Origin: Deltaproteobacteria bacterium RBG_16_44_11
GTDB taxonomy: Bacteria > Desulfobacterota > Syntrophia > Syntrophales > Smithellaceae
NCBI GenBank assembly: GCA_001797845.1
Contig: MGQN01000046.1
Coordinates: 46,990 to 53,573, forward strand
Direction of reading: 5' to 3'
Length of the DNA: 6,584 nucleotides
This document shows, one piece after another, positions 1 to 5,918 of this stretch. A program made the position numbers and the translations under genes. The notes under the pieces were generated by a model that was not told the DNA's origin, did no database searches, and worked only from the letters and a program-made list of their open reading frames with translations. Position 1 is the stretch's first letter; the number at the start of each line of letters is the position of its first letter.

Positions 1-385
1 TTTCGCGGCGGGATGTTTTCAAAATATATTCTTTTCGGTTAATGCTGCTTAATATATCGGCTATATTCCGGGCAATTAAATCCAAACCAAAAGGCTGCTT
101 TTCAATTTTTTTTTCTAGAGCTAAAATCTGCTTTATCGTGCCCATAATTAAAATATCGCTTGCCGGCGCACTGCATGACACACTCCCCCGCGCCACGGCG
201 GCGTCACCGCCAATTGATAACATCTCCTGCTTGATGATATTCGCTATTTTACAGGGTTGTTTTTCCAGCAGAATATTGACGTTGATTGTTTTTTGCGCCA
301 TGGCGTCAATACCATATGGATCTACCCCTATTTTATTGAATATAACCGCGGCTTCTTCCAAGTTTTTTATTCTAATTATTCTCAA
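1..385 (-). CDS. folP: Dihydropteroate synthase, N-terminal region only (cut by left window edge)
   Basis: Reading the minus strand from a TTG at 383-385 gives 128 codons, open to the window edge. The product begins MRIIRIKNLEEAAVIF, followed by KIGVDPYGID (18-27), IIKQEMLSIGGDAAVARG (50-67), SDILIMGTIKQI (76-87) and QPFGLDLIA (97-105). This is the N-terminal extension found ahead of the TIM barrel in the longer dihydropteroate synthases of several bacterial phyla. The family joins p-aminobenzoate to the dihydropterin pyrophosphate to make 7,8-dihydropteroate in folate synthesis. The catalytic barrel, with its NVTPDSF-type motif, would lie beyond position 1 and cannot be checked. The start is inferred: an in-frame TGA lies 15 bases upstream (401-403), no ATG fits the family N-terminus, and only a weak GGTG precedes the TTG. 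The gene follows ftsH after 71 bases with no terminator between them, so it is probably cotranscribed. The family call rests on recognised motifs, not a search. Confidence 0.87.
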   Translation of the reverse strand, partial: MRIIRIKNLEEAAVIFNKIGVDPYGIDAMAQKTINVNILLEKQPCKIANIIKQEMLSIGGDAAVARGSVSCSAPASDILIMGTIKQILALEKKIEKQPFGLDLIARNIADILSSINRKEYILKTSRRE

Positions 386-456
386 ACGACAACACCGATA
401 TCAAAATAAACTTAAATATTTTTCCGGACAAGAACCAAAGTAACTTTATTAAGCTA

Positions 457-2271
457 TTATTTTAAATCAGCCTGCTGAACTTTAGGCAAGGCGTCGCCAA
501 TGAGGGCATCAATTTCCGCTGTGTTTAAAACTTCTTTTTCGAGAAGTTCTCCGGCTATCTTATGGAGTATTTCTATATGGTCAGTGAGAAGCTCTTTCGC
601 CTTTTCATAGTTTCTCGAAACGATAGAAACAACTTCCGCGTCAATATTCTTTGCCGTTTCTTCGCTGTAATCCTTGTGGGTGGCAAATTCACGCCCCAAG
701 AAAATCTGTTCTTCTTTTTTGCCGTAACTTAGCGGCCCTATTTTATCGCTCATACCCCATTCACAGACCATTTTTCTGGCTAAATTGGTTGCCCGTTCAA
801 TATCATTGCCCGCACCGGTGGTAAAATCATGCAATATTATTTCTTCCGCAGCTCGTCCGCCCAATAAAATCGCAATGTTATTATCTAAATATTCACGGGG
901 ATAGGTATGTTTTTCATCAATCGGCAGCTGCTGGGTCAGACCCAAAGCCCTGCCCCTGGGAATGATCGTAACTTTATGGATCGGATCAGTTCCTGGAATC
1001 AGGCGCGCCACCAGGGTATGGCCTGATTCATGATAAGAGGTGTTGCGCTTCTCTTCATCGCTAATCACCATACTTTTTCTTTCCGTGCCCATTAAAATTT
1101 TATCTTTGGCAAATTCGAAATCGTTCATATTGACTTTTTCTTTGTTTGCCCGGGCGGCGTTGAGTACCGCTTCGTTAATAAGGTTCTCTATGTCGGCCCC
1201 GGAAGTGCCCGGTGTTCCCCGCGCCAAAATCGCGAAATCAACATCTTCGTCTATCGGCGCCTTGCGTGAATGAACTTCAAATATTTTCTCTCTTCCTTTT
1301 ATATCCGGAAGCGGCACGATAACCTGCCGGTCAAATCGCCCCGGGCGCAAAAGCGCCGGATCAAGAACATCGGGACGGTTGGTTGCGGAAATAAGAATCA
1401 CGCCTTCATTGGATTCGAAGCCATCCATTTCCACGAGCAATTGATTAAGCGTTTGTTCTCTTTCGTCATGACCTCCGCCAAGGCCGGCCCCGCGATGGCG
1501 GCCGACAGCGTCAATCTCATCAATAAAAACTATGCAGGGAGCGTTCTTTTTGGCCTGAGCGAACAAGTCCCGCACACGGGACGCTCCGACGCCAACAAAC
1601 ATTTCCACAAAATCGGAACCGCTGATGCTCAAAAAAGGCACTTCCGCTTCACCGGCAATGGCACGGGCTAAAAGTGTTTTTCCCGTCCCGGGAGGGCCGA
1701 TAAGCAGCAATCCTTTGGGAATTCGCCCCCCCAGTTTTGTGTATTTTTTGGGATCCTTTAAAAAATCAATAACTTCTTCCAGCTCGGCTTTGGCCTCATC
1801 AATACCGGCAACATCGGCAAAAGTAACCTTCTTCGATTTATCGGTCATTAAACGCGCTCTGCTCTTGCCAAAGGCCATTGCTTTGCCGCCACCGGCTTGC
1901 ATCTGCCGCATGAAAAAAATCCAGACACCGATAAGAAGAATCATCGGAAACCAGGAAATCAAAACGGTCAACCAAGGAGAATCTTCTGTAGGTTTGGCGG
2001 TAATCTTGATGTTTTTTTCTCGAAATTGCGCCACCAACTTATCGTCTTTGGGAGCGTATGTTTTGAATATATTGCCATTGGTCAACTTGCCAATAATATT
2101 ATCGCCTTGAATGGTTACCTCGCTAATCTCGCCCTTATCCAGATAAGACAGCATCTCACTATAAATTAAATCTTTCTGAGCTGTTTTAGGCTGATTAAAG
2201 AGCTGCCAAACAAGCAAAAAAACGAGCAGCAAAGTAAGAATTAGAGCTATATTTTTTGAAGACTGATTCAA
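457..2271 (-). CDS. ftsH: ATP-dependent zinc metalloprotease FtsH
   Basis: This 604-residue protein is a membrane-anchored AAA+ protease that extracts and degrades misfolded membrane proteins and some regulators, working as a hexamer. Visible features in order: transmembrane segment about 8-25; an extracytoplasmic domain about 30-98; a second transmembrane segment about 101-121; Walker A GPPGTGKT at 192-199; pore motif FVGVGA at 225-230; Walker B IVFIDEID at 247-254; the second region of homology about 297-315 with arginine fingers R309 and R312; the zinc site HESGH at 414-418; and D490 in GAGNDIERAT as the likely third zinc ligand. The length is slightly short because the C-terminal tail is brief. 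The start is TTG, supported by AAGGAG seven bases upstream. Translation ends with a double stop, TAA then TAG. The zinc motif has Ser where most homologues have Ala (HEAGH), which should not affect zinc binding. It lies downstream of tilS and upstream of folP. Confidence 0.98.
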   Translation of the reverse strand: MNQSSKNIALILTLLLVFLLVWQLFNQPKTAQKDLIYSEMLSYLDKGEISEVTIQGDNIIGKLTNGNIFKTYAPKDDKLVAQFREKNIKITAKPTEDSPWLTVLISWFPMILLIGVWIFFMRQMQAGGGKAMAFGKSRARLMTDKSKKVTFADVAGIDEAKAELEEVIDFLKDPKKYTKLGGRIPKGLLLIGPPGTGKTLLARAIAGEAEVPFLSISGSDFVEMFVGVGASRVRDLFAQAKKNAPCIVFIDEIDAVGRHRGAGLGGGHDEREQTLNQLLVEMDGFESNEGVILISATNRPDVLDPALLRPGRFDRQVIVPLPDIKGREKIFEVHSRKAPIDEDVDFAILARGTPGTSGADIENLINEAVLNAARANKEKVNMNDFEFAKDKILMGTERKSMVISDEEKRNTSYHESGHTLVARLIPGTDPIHKVTIIPRGRALGLTQQLPIDEKHTYPREYLDNNIAILLGGRAAEEIILHDFTTGAGNDIERATNLARKMVCEWGMSDKIGPLSYGKKEEQIFLGREFATHKDYSEETAKNIDAEVVSIVSRNYEKAKELLTDHIEILHKIAGELLEKEVLNTAEIDALIGDALPKVQQADLK

Positions 2272-2278
2272 TATTTTT

Positions 2279-2284
2279 CTCCTT
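2279..2284 (-). promoter_or_regulatory. Shine-Dalgarno site of ftsH, deciding its TTG start
   Basis: The minus strand reads AAGGAG, seven bases before the TTG at 2269-2271. The next in-frame ATG is 40 codons in, past the first transmembrane segment, so this site settles the unusual TTG start. Confidence 0.9.
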
Positions 2285-2296
2285 AAAATTAATTAT

Positions 2297-2325
2297 AAAA
2301 TAAATATATACCCTTTCGATTTCAA
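2297..2325 (-). promoter_or_regulatory. Possible sigma-70-type promoter of ftsH
   Basis: On the minus strand TTGAAA (2320-2325, five of six to the -35 consensus) is followed after 17 bases by TATTTT (2297-2302, four of six to the -10 consensus). Transcription would begin near 2290, leaving a leader of about 20 bases that includes the Shine-Dalgarno site. The -35 lies inside the small palindrome at the ftsH-proximal end of the structured intergenic element. The surrounding DNA is very AT-rich, so a chance match is possible. Confidence 0.4.
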
Positions 2326-2455
2326 AGGATAACGAGGCGGCAAGGAGGAGGCACCGGAAGCGTATTTCGCATACGTTGAGGAAGCCGACAACCCAGCATG
2401 CGCCGTGCAGGCGCAGCCAACAAAGTTAGCCGAAGAAAGCGAACTGATATAATCT
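2311..2455. repeat. GC-richer structured intergenic element between tilS and ftsH, probably a dispersed repeat
   Basis: This stretch of about 145 bases is distinctly richer in G and C than its AT-rich flanks. It contains three separate inverted repeats: CCTTT/AAAGG (2312-2316 with 2324-2328), CGTAT/ATACG around a TTCGC loop (2361-2375), and TGCGCC/GGCGCA around a GTGCA loop (2399-2415). The last two share a five-base-loop design. AGCCGA occurs twice, near 2383 and 2429. The minus strand is open for 67 codons (2496-2293), but the product is low-complexity (rich in Ser, Ala and Tyr), has no recognisable domain and no good Shine-Dalgarno site, so I do not call it a gene. Composition, hairpins and sharp boundaries suggest a small mobile or REP-like repeat; a structured RNA in the tilS-ftsH transcript is the alternative. 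Boundaries are approximate and strand is undetermined. Confidence 0.5.
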
Positions 2456-2531
2456 TTATAATAATATCTAATTAAACTCAAATAATTTCTGCCCATTGCT
2501 GAAAAACCAAACTTTCTGAATACATTGACTT

Positions 2532-3911
2532 TTACGACTTCACAATTTCTACTTCAAGAACATTTTTTGTTTCCCCGGTAATTTTAACCCTATCACTCAA
2601 ATGCATGTTTTCAATCCAGACAACAGAAAGTCCGTCGGCAATAAGCATTACACGATCTCGTTCATCGCGCGGAATTTTACGGTCAATAAATAATGCCTTT
2701 ATTTTTTGCCGGCCGGGCATACCAAGGGGATCAAACCAATCCCCTTCTCTTCTATTGCGCAGGATCAAAGGCTTCCGGATTTTATCCAAATCCATATAGA
2801 CTTTTATATTGCTTTTAAAATCAATATAATCTCGAGTAACGATTTGTAAACGTACGCTTATGTTTTTTTCGCTAACCCATACAGAACAGGGAACGCTCAT
2901 CTCATATGCGTATTTAATTTTTGGGGTCCGGATATTTTTTCTTTCCAGAATTAGATTATCATATTCACGACTTGCTACAATGGAAAAAGGAAGAGAAATT
3001 CTTTTTCCCGATTCTTGATCGCGTGCTAGCTTCTCCAGAGATTTTATATGGATGGAGGAAAAACCGTTTTTTTCCGGATTTAAACTCTCCAAAAGCGCTT
3101 TAAATAATCTAAAACGAATAGCCTGGTGTAATTTGCTGATGTATTGAATGTTTAGAGAAATCCTGTCTGGTTGCCTTTGAATATATGACGATTCCATGGC
3201 GGAGAAAACGTGCTGCCGGACAAATTCATCTTCCTGGCGCAGTATCTGCGCCATTTTCGCCAAATTTTCTTCAACTCTCGGATTAAATTCTTTTTTTAAA
3301 TATGGAATTAAATTCCTGCGAATTTTATTGCGCAGATATTTATTATTTTCATTAGAGCTATCCTGACGATACGCAATTCCGGATTTGTTCAAAAAATTAA
3401 TAATTTGTTTTCTGGATACTTCAATGAGCGGACGTATAAATTTGCCATCACGCCTAGGTAAAATACCTTTGAGGCCTTCCAAAGCGCTCCCCCGCAATAA
3501 ATTAAGCAAAACCGTCTCCGCCTGATCCTGTAAATGATGTCCCAGGGCGATTTTTTCAGCCTGATTATCTTTCGCGACTTTGTTTAAAAAGAGGTATCTT
3601 TGCCGCCGGTAATAATCTTCCGGCGAAAGCCCCTTAGGGCTTCCGGTTTTATTCATTTTTTCCGAGACAAATACCAACCCCAAATTTCGGGACAAATCGC
3701 GGCAAAATTTTTCGTCTTCATCTGATTCCTCTCCCCGCAAGTTGTGATTAATATGGGCAACTATTAAACTCAAATCCATTTGCGGGGCAATTCGAACAAG
3801 AGCCACTAAAAGCGCCACGGAATCAGACCCGCCCGATAACGCTACAATCACCTTATCGCCCCTGTTTAAAAGATTATATTTTTCTATGGTTTCTTTGACT
3901 TTATTAATCAT
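2532..3911 (-). CDS. tilS: tRNA(Ile)-lysidine synthetase
   Basis: This 459-residue cytoplasmic enzyme uses ATP and lysine to convert the wobble cytidine C34 of tRNA-Ile2 (CAU anticodon) to lysidine, so that the tRNA reads AUA and is charged with isoleucine. The PP-loop ATPase motif SGGSDS is at 26-31. HINHNLRG (53-60), GHHLQDQAET (124-133), RPLIEVSR (160-167) and DSSN (184-187) are typical of the N-terminal catalytic domain. LRNRREGDWFDPLG (384-397) opens the C-terminal TilS domain, so the protein is complete and of normal length. The start is ATG at 3909-3911, two bases after the stop of the upstream HAD phosphatase. No good Shine-Dalgarno site is seen, so translational coupling is likely. 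It normally is essential, because an unmodified CAU tRNA would be read as methionine. It is followed by the structured intergenic element and ftsH, an order related to the tilS-hpt-ftsH arrangement of Firmicutes, here without hpt. Confidence 0.97.
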   Translation of the reverse strand: MINKVKETIEKYNLLNRGDKVIVALSGGSDSVALLVALVRIAPQMDLSLIVAHINHNLRGEESDEDEKFCRDLSRNLGLVFVSEKMNKTGSPKGLSPEDYYRRQRYLFLNKVAKDNQAEKIALGHHLQDQAETVLLNLLRGSALEGLKGILPRRDGKFIRPLIEVSRKQIINFLNKSGIAYRQDSSNENNKYLRNKIRRNLIPYLKKEFNPRVEENLAKMAQILRQEDEFVRQHVFSAMESSYIQRQPDRISLNIQYISKLHQAIRFRLFKALLESLNPEKNGFSSIHIKSLEKLARDQESGKRISLPFSIVASREYDNLILERKNIRTPKIKYAYEMSVPCSVWVSEKNISVRLQIVTRDYIDFKSNIKVYMDLDKIRKPLILRNRREGDWFDPLGMPGRQKIKALFIDRKIPRDERDRVMLIADGLSVVWIENMHLSDRVKITGETKNVLEVEIVKS

Positions 3912-3913
3912 AA

Positions 3914-4558
3914 TTATGAGAACAATGAGTTTATTTCCATAAGGCTTTCACAATAATAGTCCGCGTTAAGGGAGAGCAATTCCTGCCTGTTACCCAGTCC
4001 ATTCAAATACGCACAGCTCAATATACCCGAATTTTTTGCCAGCATAATATCATTTACGCCATCGCCGATAATTATAGTCCTTTTTTTCTCTGGGCCATAT
4101 TTATTCATTAAATACTCCATCAAACGCTTGTCCGGTTTTTGAAAAGGCGTCGAATCCGCTCCCACTATTTCCACAAAATATTTTGCTATATTCAATCCCT
4201 GGGCTATGGCCAAAGTGTATTTATGACGTTTGTTGGTGAGAATTATTTTTTTCTTATCCGCAAATTTTTCTAAAACTTCTAAAGCATGAGGATAAAGCTT
4301 TGTATTATCCAAAAGATGCTCACGATAATAATCATTAAAAATCGTCATTGCTTCTTCATGGTATTTAAGATTATCCCGCCCCAACGCTCTATCAATTAAT
4401 TTGTTGATTCCATCGCCGACAAAATTGATGATTTCCTGTTGCGTCCTTGGTTTGAGTAAAAGTTTATTTAAAGTAAAATTTACGGCCAAAGCCAAATCAG
4501 CACCGCTCGAAGCAAGGGTGCCGTCGAAATCAAAAATCATTAAATCAATTTGTTTCAT
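3914..4558 (-). CDS. HAD-superfamily phosphatase, phosphoglycolate phosphatase-like
   Basis: This 214-residue soluble hydrolase has all four HAD motifs: DFDGT (10-14, nucleophile D10 and acid/base D12), T108 in ILTNK, K141 in FQKPD, and GDGVND (165-170, metal-binding D166 and D170). Residues about 15-85 form a helical cap, placing it in subfamily I with Gph and PpaX. The family dephosphorylates small phosphorylated metabolites; the substrate cannot be read from sequence, so I give no gene symbol. The start at 4556-4558 is chosen because AAGGAG lies five bases upstream and the HAD core begins six residues later. An in-frame ATG at 4603 would add 15 residues unlike the family and has no ribosome binding site. 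It is the first gene of the minus-strand group, and its stop is two bases from the tilS start. Confidence 0.94.
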   Translation of the reverse strand: MKQIDLMIFDFDGTLASSGADLALAVNFTLNKLLLKPRTQQEIINFVGDGINKLIDRALGRDNLKYHEEAMTIFNDYYREHLLDNTKLYPHALEVLEKFADKKKIILTNKRHKYTLAIAQGLNIAKYFVEIVGADSTPFQKPDKRLMEYLMNKYGPEKKRTIIIGDGVNDIMLAKNSGILSCAYLNGLGNRQELLSLNADYYCESLMEINSLFS

Positions 4559-4563
4559 GAATT

Positions 4564-4569
4564 CTCCTT
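4564..4569 (-). promoter_or_regulatory. Shine-Dalgarno site of the HAD phosphatase, deciding its start
   Basis: The minus strand reads AAGGAG five bases before the ATG at 4556-4558. This selects that ATG over the one 45 bases upstream. Confidence 0.88.
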
Positions 4570-4593
4570 CTCTATATATAGCGAAGTGTCGCC

Positions 4594-4609
4594 ACAAACT
4601 CAAGTTTGT
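4594..4609. repeat. Short inverted repeat in the divergent intergenic region
   Basis: ACAAAC and GTTTGT flank a four-base TCAA centre, making a perfect six-base-pair palindrome about 35 bases upstream of the HAD phosphatase start. It could be a small hairpin or a dimeric regulator site. No family is recognisable. Confidence 0.4.
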
Positions 4610-4614
4610 TTATT

Positions 4615-4706
4615 CGTGAAACTCCAATTCCGAAAGCGAAACGCATTGGAATTGGTAAGTTGAACAATCCCGCACAGCGGAGGGTATAATAGATACCCGT
4701 GGTTAA
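4615..4706 (+). repeat. Structured ~90-nt repeat, copy A
   Basis: The copy starts GTGAAACT and folds into two modules. Module 1 is ACT (4621-4623) plus CCAATTCC (4624-4631), pairing with GGAATTGG (4648-4655) and AGT (4658-4660). Its 16-base loop holds a small GCG/CGC stem. Module 2 contains CCGC/GCGG (4670-4673 with 4677-4680), then GGGTAT/ATACCC around a five-base AATAG loop (4682-4698), and ends GTGGTTAA. Copy B follows directly at a period of 90-91 bases. The second hairpin loop contains a perfect TATAAT (4685-4690). Orientation is given as seen upstream of the panG-like gene; either strand could be the functional one. Confidence 0.75.
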
Positions 4707-4797
4707 TGAAACTCGCCGAAAACGAATGAAATGAAGTTTAAGGCGTTAGTTGAATTTATCCCGCCACGCGGAGGGTATCGCAGATACCCGTGGTTAA
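4707..4797 (+). repeat. Structured ~90-nt repeat, copy B
   Basis: This copy is in tandem with copy A and starts TGAAACT. Module 1 again has ACT (4711-4713) and AGT (4748-4750) as the outer pairs, but the inner stem is CGCC/GGCG (4714-4717 with 4742-4745), different in sequence from copy A yet still complementary. Module 2 is nearly identical to copy A: CCGC/GCGG (4761-4764 with 4768-4771) and GGGTAT/ATACCC (4773-4778 with 4784-4789), with a CGCAG loop and the same GTGGTTAA end. Module 2 is conserved in sequence while module 1 is conserved mainly in pairing. Confidence 0.75.
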
Positions 4798-4902
4798 AAA
4801 TAGTTTGACTACGCTCTTCGCTTATGTTATTTAAATGACACCGCTTGGATCCCCTAGATTGACTGAGACGGTATAGATTTTTAACTTAACTGTCGGACAT
4901 AA
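4798..4902. other. Intergenic stretch without a recognisable gene
   Basis: I find no coding region, tRNA or known riboswitch here. TTGACT occurs twice on the plus strand (4805-4810 and 4859-4864), but neither has a good -10 hexamer at the right distance (TATTTA at 4828-4833 is a weak candidate for the first). TAGATT also occurs twice, near 4855 and 4874. If the terminator that follows ends a small RNA, its body would lie here or in the upstream repeats. Confidence 0.5.
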
Positions 4903-4931
4903 GGTCTTCCTTTTGCGGAAGGCCTTTTTTT
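4903..4931 (+). terminator. Strong Rho-independent terminator upstream of the panG-like gene
   Basis: GGTCTTCC (4903-4910) pairs with GGAAGGCC (4917-4924) over eight base pairs including one T-G wobble, with a six-base TTTTGC loop, followed at once by seven T residues (4925-4931). The minus strand has no T run after the stem, so it acts only on plus-strand transcripts. No plus-strand gene lies upstream in the window, so it must end a non-coding transcript or attenuate a leader of the panG-panB operon. Confidence 0.9.
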
Positions 4932-5013
4932 GTGAGACTTAAATTTCAAAAACGAAGTGCATTGAAATTTTTTAGTCGAACAATCCCAGGAGCGAAGCGA
5001 CGCGGGATAATGA
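4932..5013 (+). repeat. Structured repeat, diverged copy C, abutting the panG-like start
   Basis: This copy starts GTGAGACT. Module 1 is GACT (4936-4939) plus AAATTTCAA (4941-4949), pairing with TTGAAATTT (4962-4970) and AGTC (4974-4977). The nine-pair inner stem is again unlike A and B but fully complementary. The loop AAACGAAGTGCA resembles that of copy A (CGAA then GCA). Module 2 is diverged: ATCCC/GGGAT (4983-4987 with 5004-5008) encloses a GCGAAGCG-rich loop and the second hairpin is missing. It begins directly after the terminator T run and ends over the first candidate ATG of the downstream gene. Confidence 0.68.
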
Positions 5014-5015
5014 CT

Positions 5016-5918
5016 ATGAAAAATAAATATTCTTACAATTTTTTTATTATTGGTCTGGGCATGGTCGGAACGGCCATAGGCCATTTATTGAGGGAAGCCG
5101 GTCATCAAATTACCACCGTTTCCGATAAATCCCTCCCTGCTTTAAAGAAAGCCAAACCTTATACCGGAGGTAAAACATTCCGCAACCTTTACGAAGCATT
5201 AAACAATGCTGATTGTATTTTAATTACCACACCCGATGACGCCATTTCCTCAGCTTGCCGGGAAATTTCGCGCTCTCCAGCAATAAAAGGTAAATTTGTT
5301 TTTCACATGAGCGGCGCCGGCGGCTTAGACCTACTGGATGCGGCCAGAAATGCCGGCGCGTATGTTGCCAGTATTCATCCACTGCAGAGTTTTTCTTCGG
5401 TTGATAATGCCATTTCCAATATCCCAAAAAGTTATTTCGGCATTACCGCTGATGAAAAAGCCAAAAGACCCGCGAAGAATATTGTGCGCGATTTGGGCGG
5501 CATTCCCATTTTTATTTCCGACAAACAAAAGCCGCTTTATCATGCCGCCGCCTGCCTGGCTTCCAATTACTTTGTTTGTTTGCTCAACGCGGTGGAATCA
5601 ATTTACCAGGCAATTGGGATTGATGAAAAAAAGGCAAAAAAAGCTTACCTTCCCCTGGTTTACGGCAGTCTCAAAAACATCGAACGCTCCGGTTCCACTA
5701 AATCCCTTACCGGACCTATCGCTCGCGGAGATTTCGGCACGATTAAAAAGCACATCGCGGCAATCAATAAAGTTATGCCGCAATGTTCTTTATTGTACTC
5801 TTCATTAGGAGCGGTTGCGGTCCAGGTGGCAAAACAAAAAGGAAGTTTGAATGCCCGGCAGGCAAAAATAATCAATGAACTGTTGAAAGGAGCTATAAAA
5901 CATGAGCACTCAAAATAA
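5016..5918 (+). CDS. panG: Rossmann/DUF2520 oxidoreductase, probable ketopantoate reductase (PanG-like)
   Basis: The 300-residue product has an N-terminal dinucleotide-binding fold with GLGMVG (13-18), a second strand ending near TTVSD (33-37), and the conserved segments FHMSGAGGLDLL (96-107) and HPLQSF (121-126). A helical DUF2520 domain follows, with YHAAACLASNY (175-185) and LTGPIARGD (231-239). This is the Rossmann-like plus DUF2520 family, to which I believe the Francisella ketopantoate reductase PanG belongs. Overlap with panB supports NAD(P)H-dependent reduction of 2-dehydropantoate to pantoate, replacing PanE; the activity is inferred. The start is uncertain: ATG 5016 has a weak GGGA eight bases upstream, and ATG 5010 is two codons earlier. 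An in-frame GTG at 4932 would add 28 residues encoded entirely by repeat copy C, which I reject. The first gene of the plus-strand group, it may be regulated by the preceding terminator and repeats. Confidence 0.85.
   Translation: MKNKYSYNFFIIGLGMVGTAIGHLLREAGHQITTVSDKSLPALKKAKPYTGGKTFRNLYEALNNADCILITTPDDAISSACREISRSPAIKGKFVFHMSGAGGLDLLDAARNAGAYVASIHPLQSFSSVDNAISNIPKSYFGITADEKAKRPAKNIVRDLGGIPIFISDKQKPLYHAAACLASNYFVCLLNAVESIYQAIGIDEKKAKKAYLPLVYGSLKNIERSGSTKSLTGPIARGDFGTIKKHIAAINKVMPQCSLLYSSLGAVAVQVAKQKGSLNARQAKIINELLKGAIKHEHSK
5887..5892 (+). promoter_or_regulatory. Shine-Dalgarno site of panB inside the panG-like gene
   Basis: AAGGAG lies nine bases before the panB ATG at 5902-5904, within the last codons of the preceding gene. 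It fixes the 17-base overlap of the two reading frames and points to coupled translation. Confidence 0.85.

Noticed and set aside
42..443. Plus-strand open frame of 133 codons at the left end
   Set aside because: The opposite strand encodes a recognisable dihydropteroate synthase N-terminus; the plus-strand product has no domain and is a shadow.
2293..2496. Minus-strand open frame of 67 codons between tilS and ftsH
   Set aside because: Low-complexity product without a domain, no good Shine-Dalgarno site, and it spans the hairpin-rich element, which is better explained as non-coding.
4575..4603. Minus-strand promoter TTGAGT, 17 bases, TATATA ahead of the HAD phosphatase
   Set aside because: The spacing is good, but transcription would begin inside the Shine-Dalgarno site (4564-4569) and could not support normal initiation, so I did not list it as a promoter.
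4559..4603. Upstream extension of the HAD phosphatase to an ATG at 4603
   Set aside because: The added 15 residues do not resemble the family and lack a ribosome binding site, while the ATG at 4558 has a strong one.
4615..4797. Tandem repeats as a CRISPR array
   Set aside because: There are only two tandem units of about 90 bases, palindromic throughout, with no repeat-spacer alternation and no cas genes.
4881..5084. Minus-strand open frame across the terminator and repeat copy C
   Set aside because: It runs through the terminator and repeat and into the antisense of the panG-like gene, with no recognisable domain.
5338..5808. Plus-strand frame of 156 codons inside the panG-like gene
   Set aside because: The overlapping frame shows a coherent Rossmann/DUF2520 protein; this one is a shadow without motifs or a ribosome binding site.
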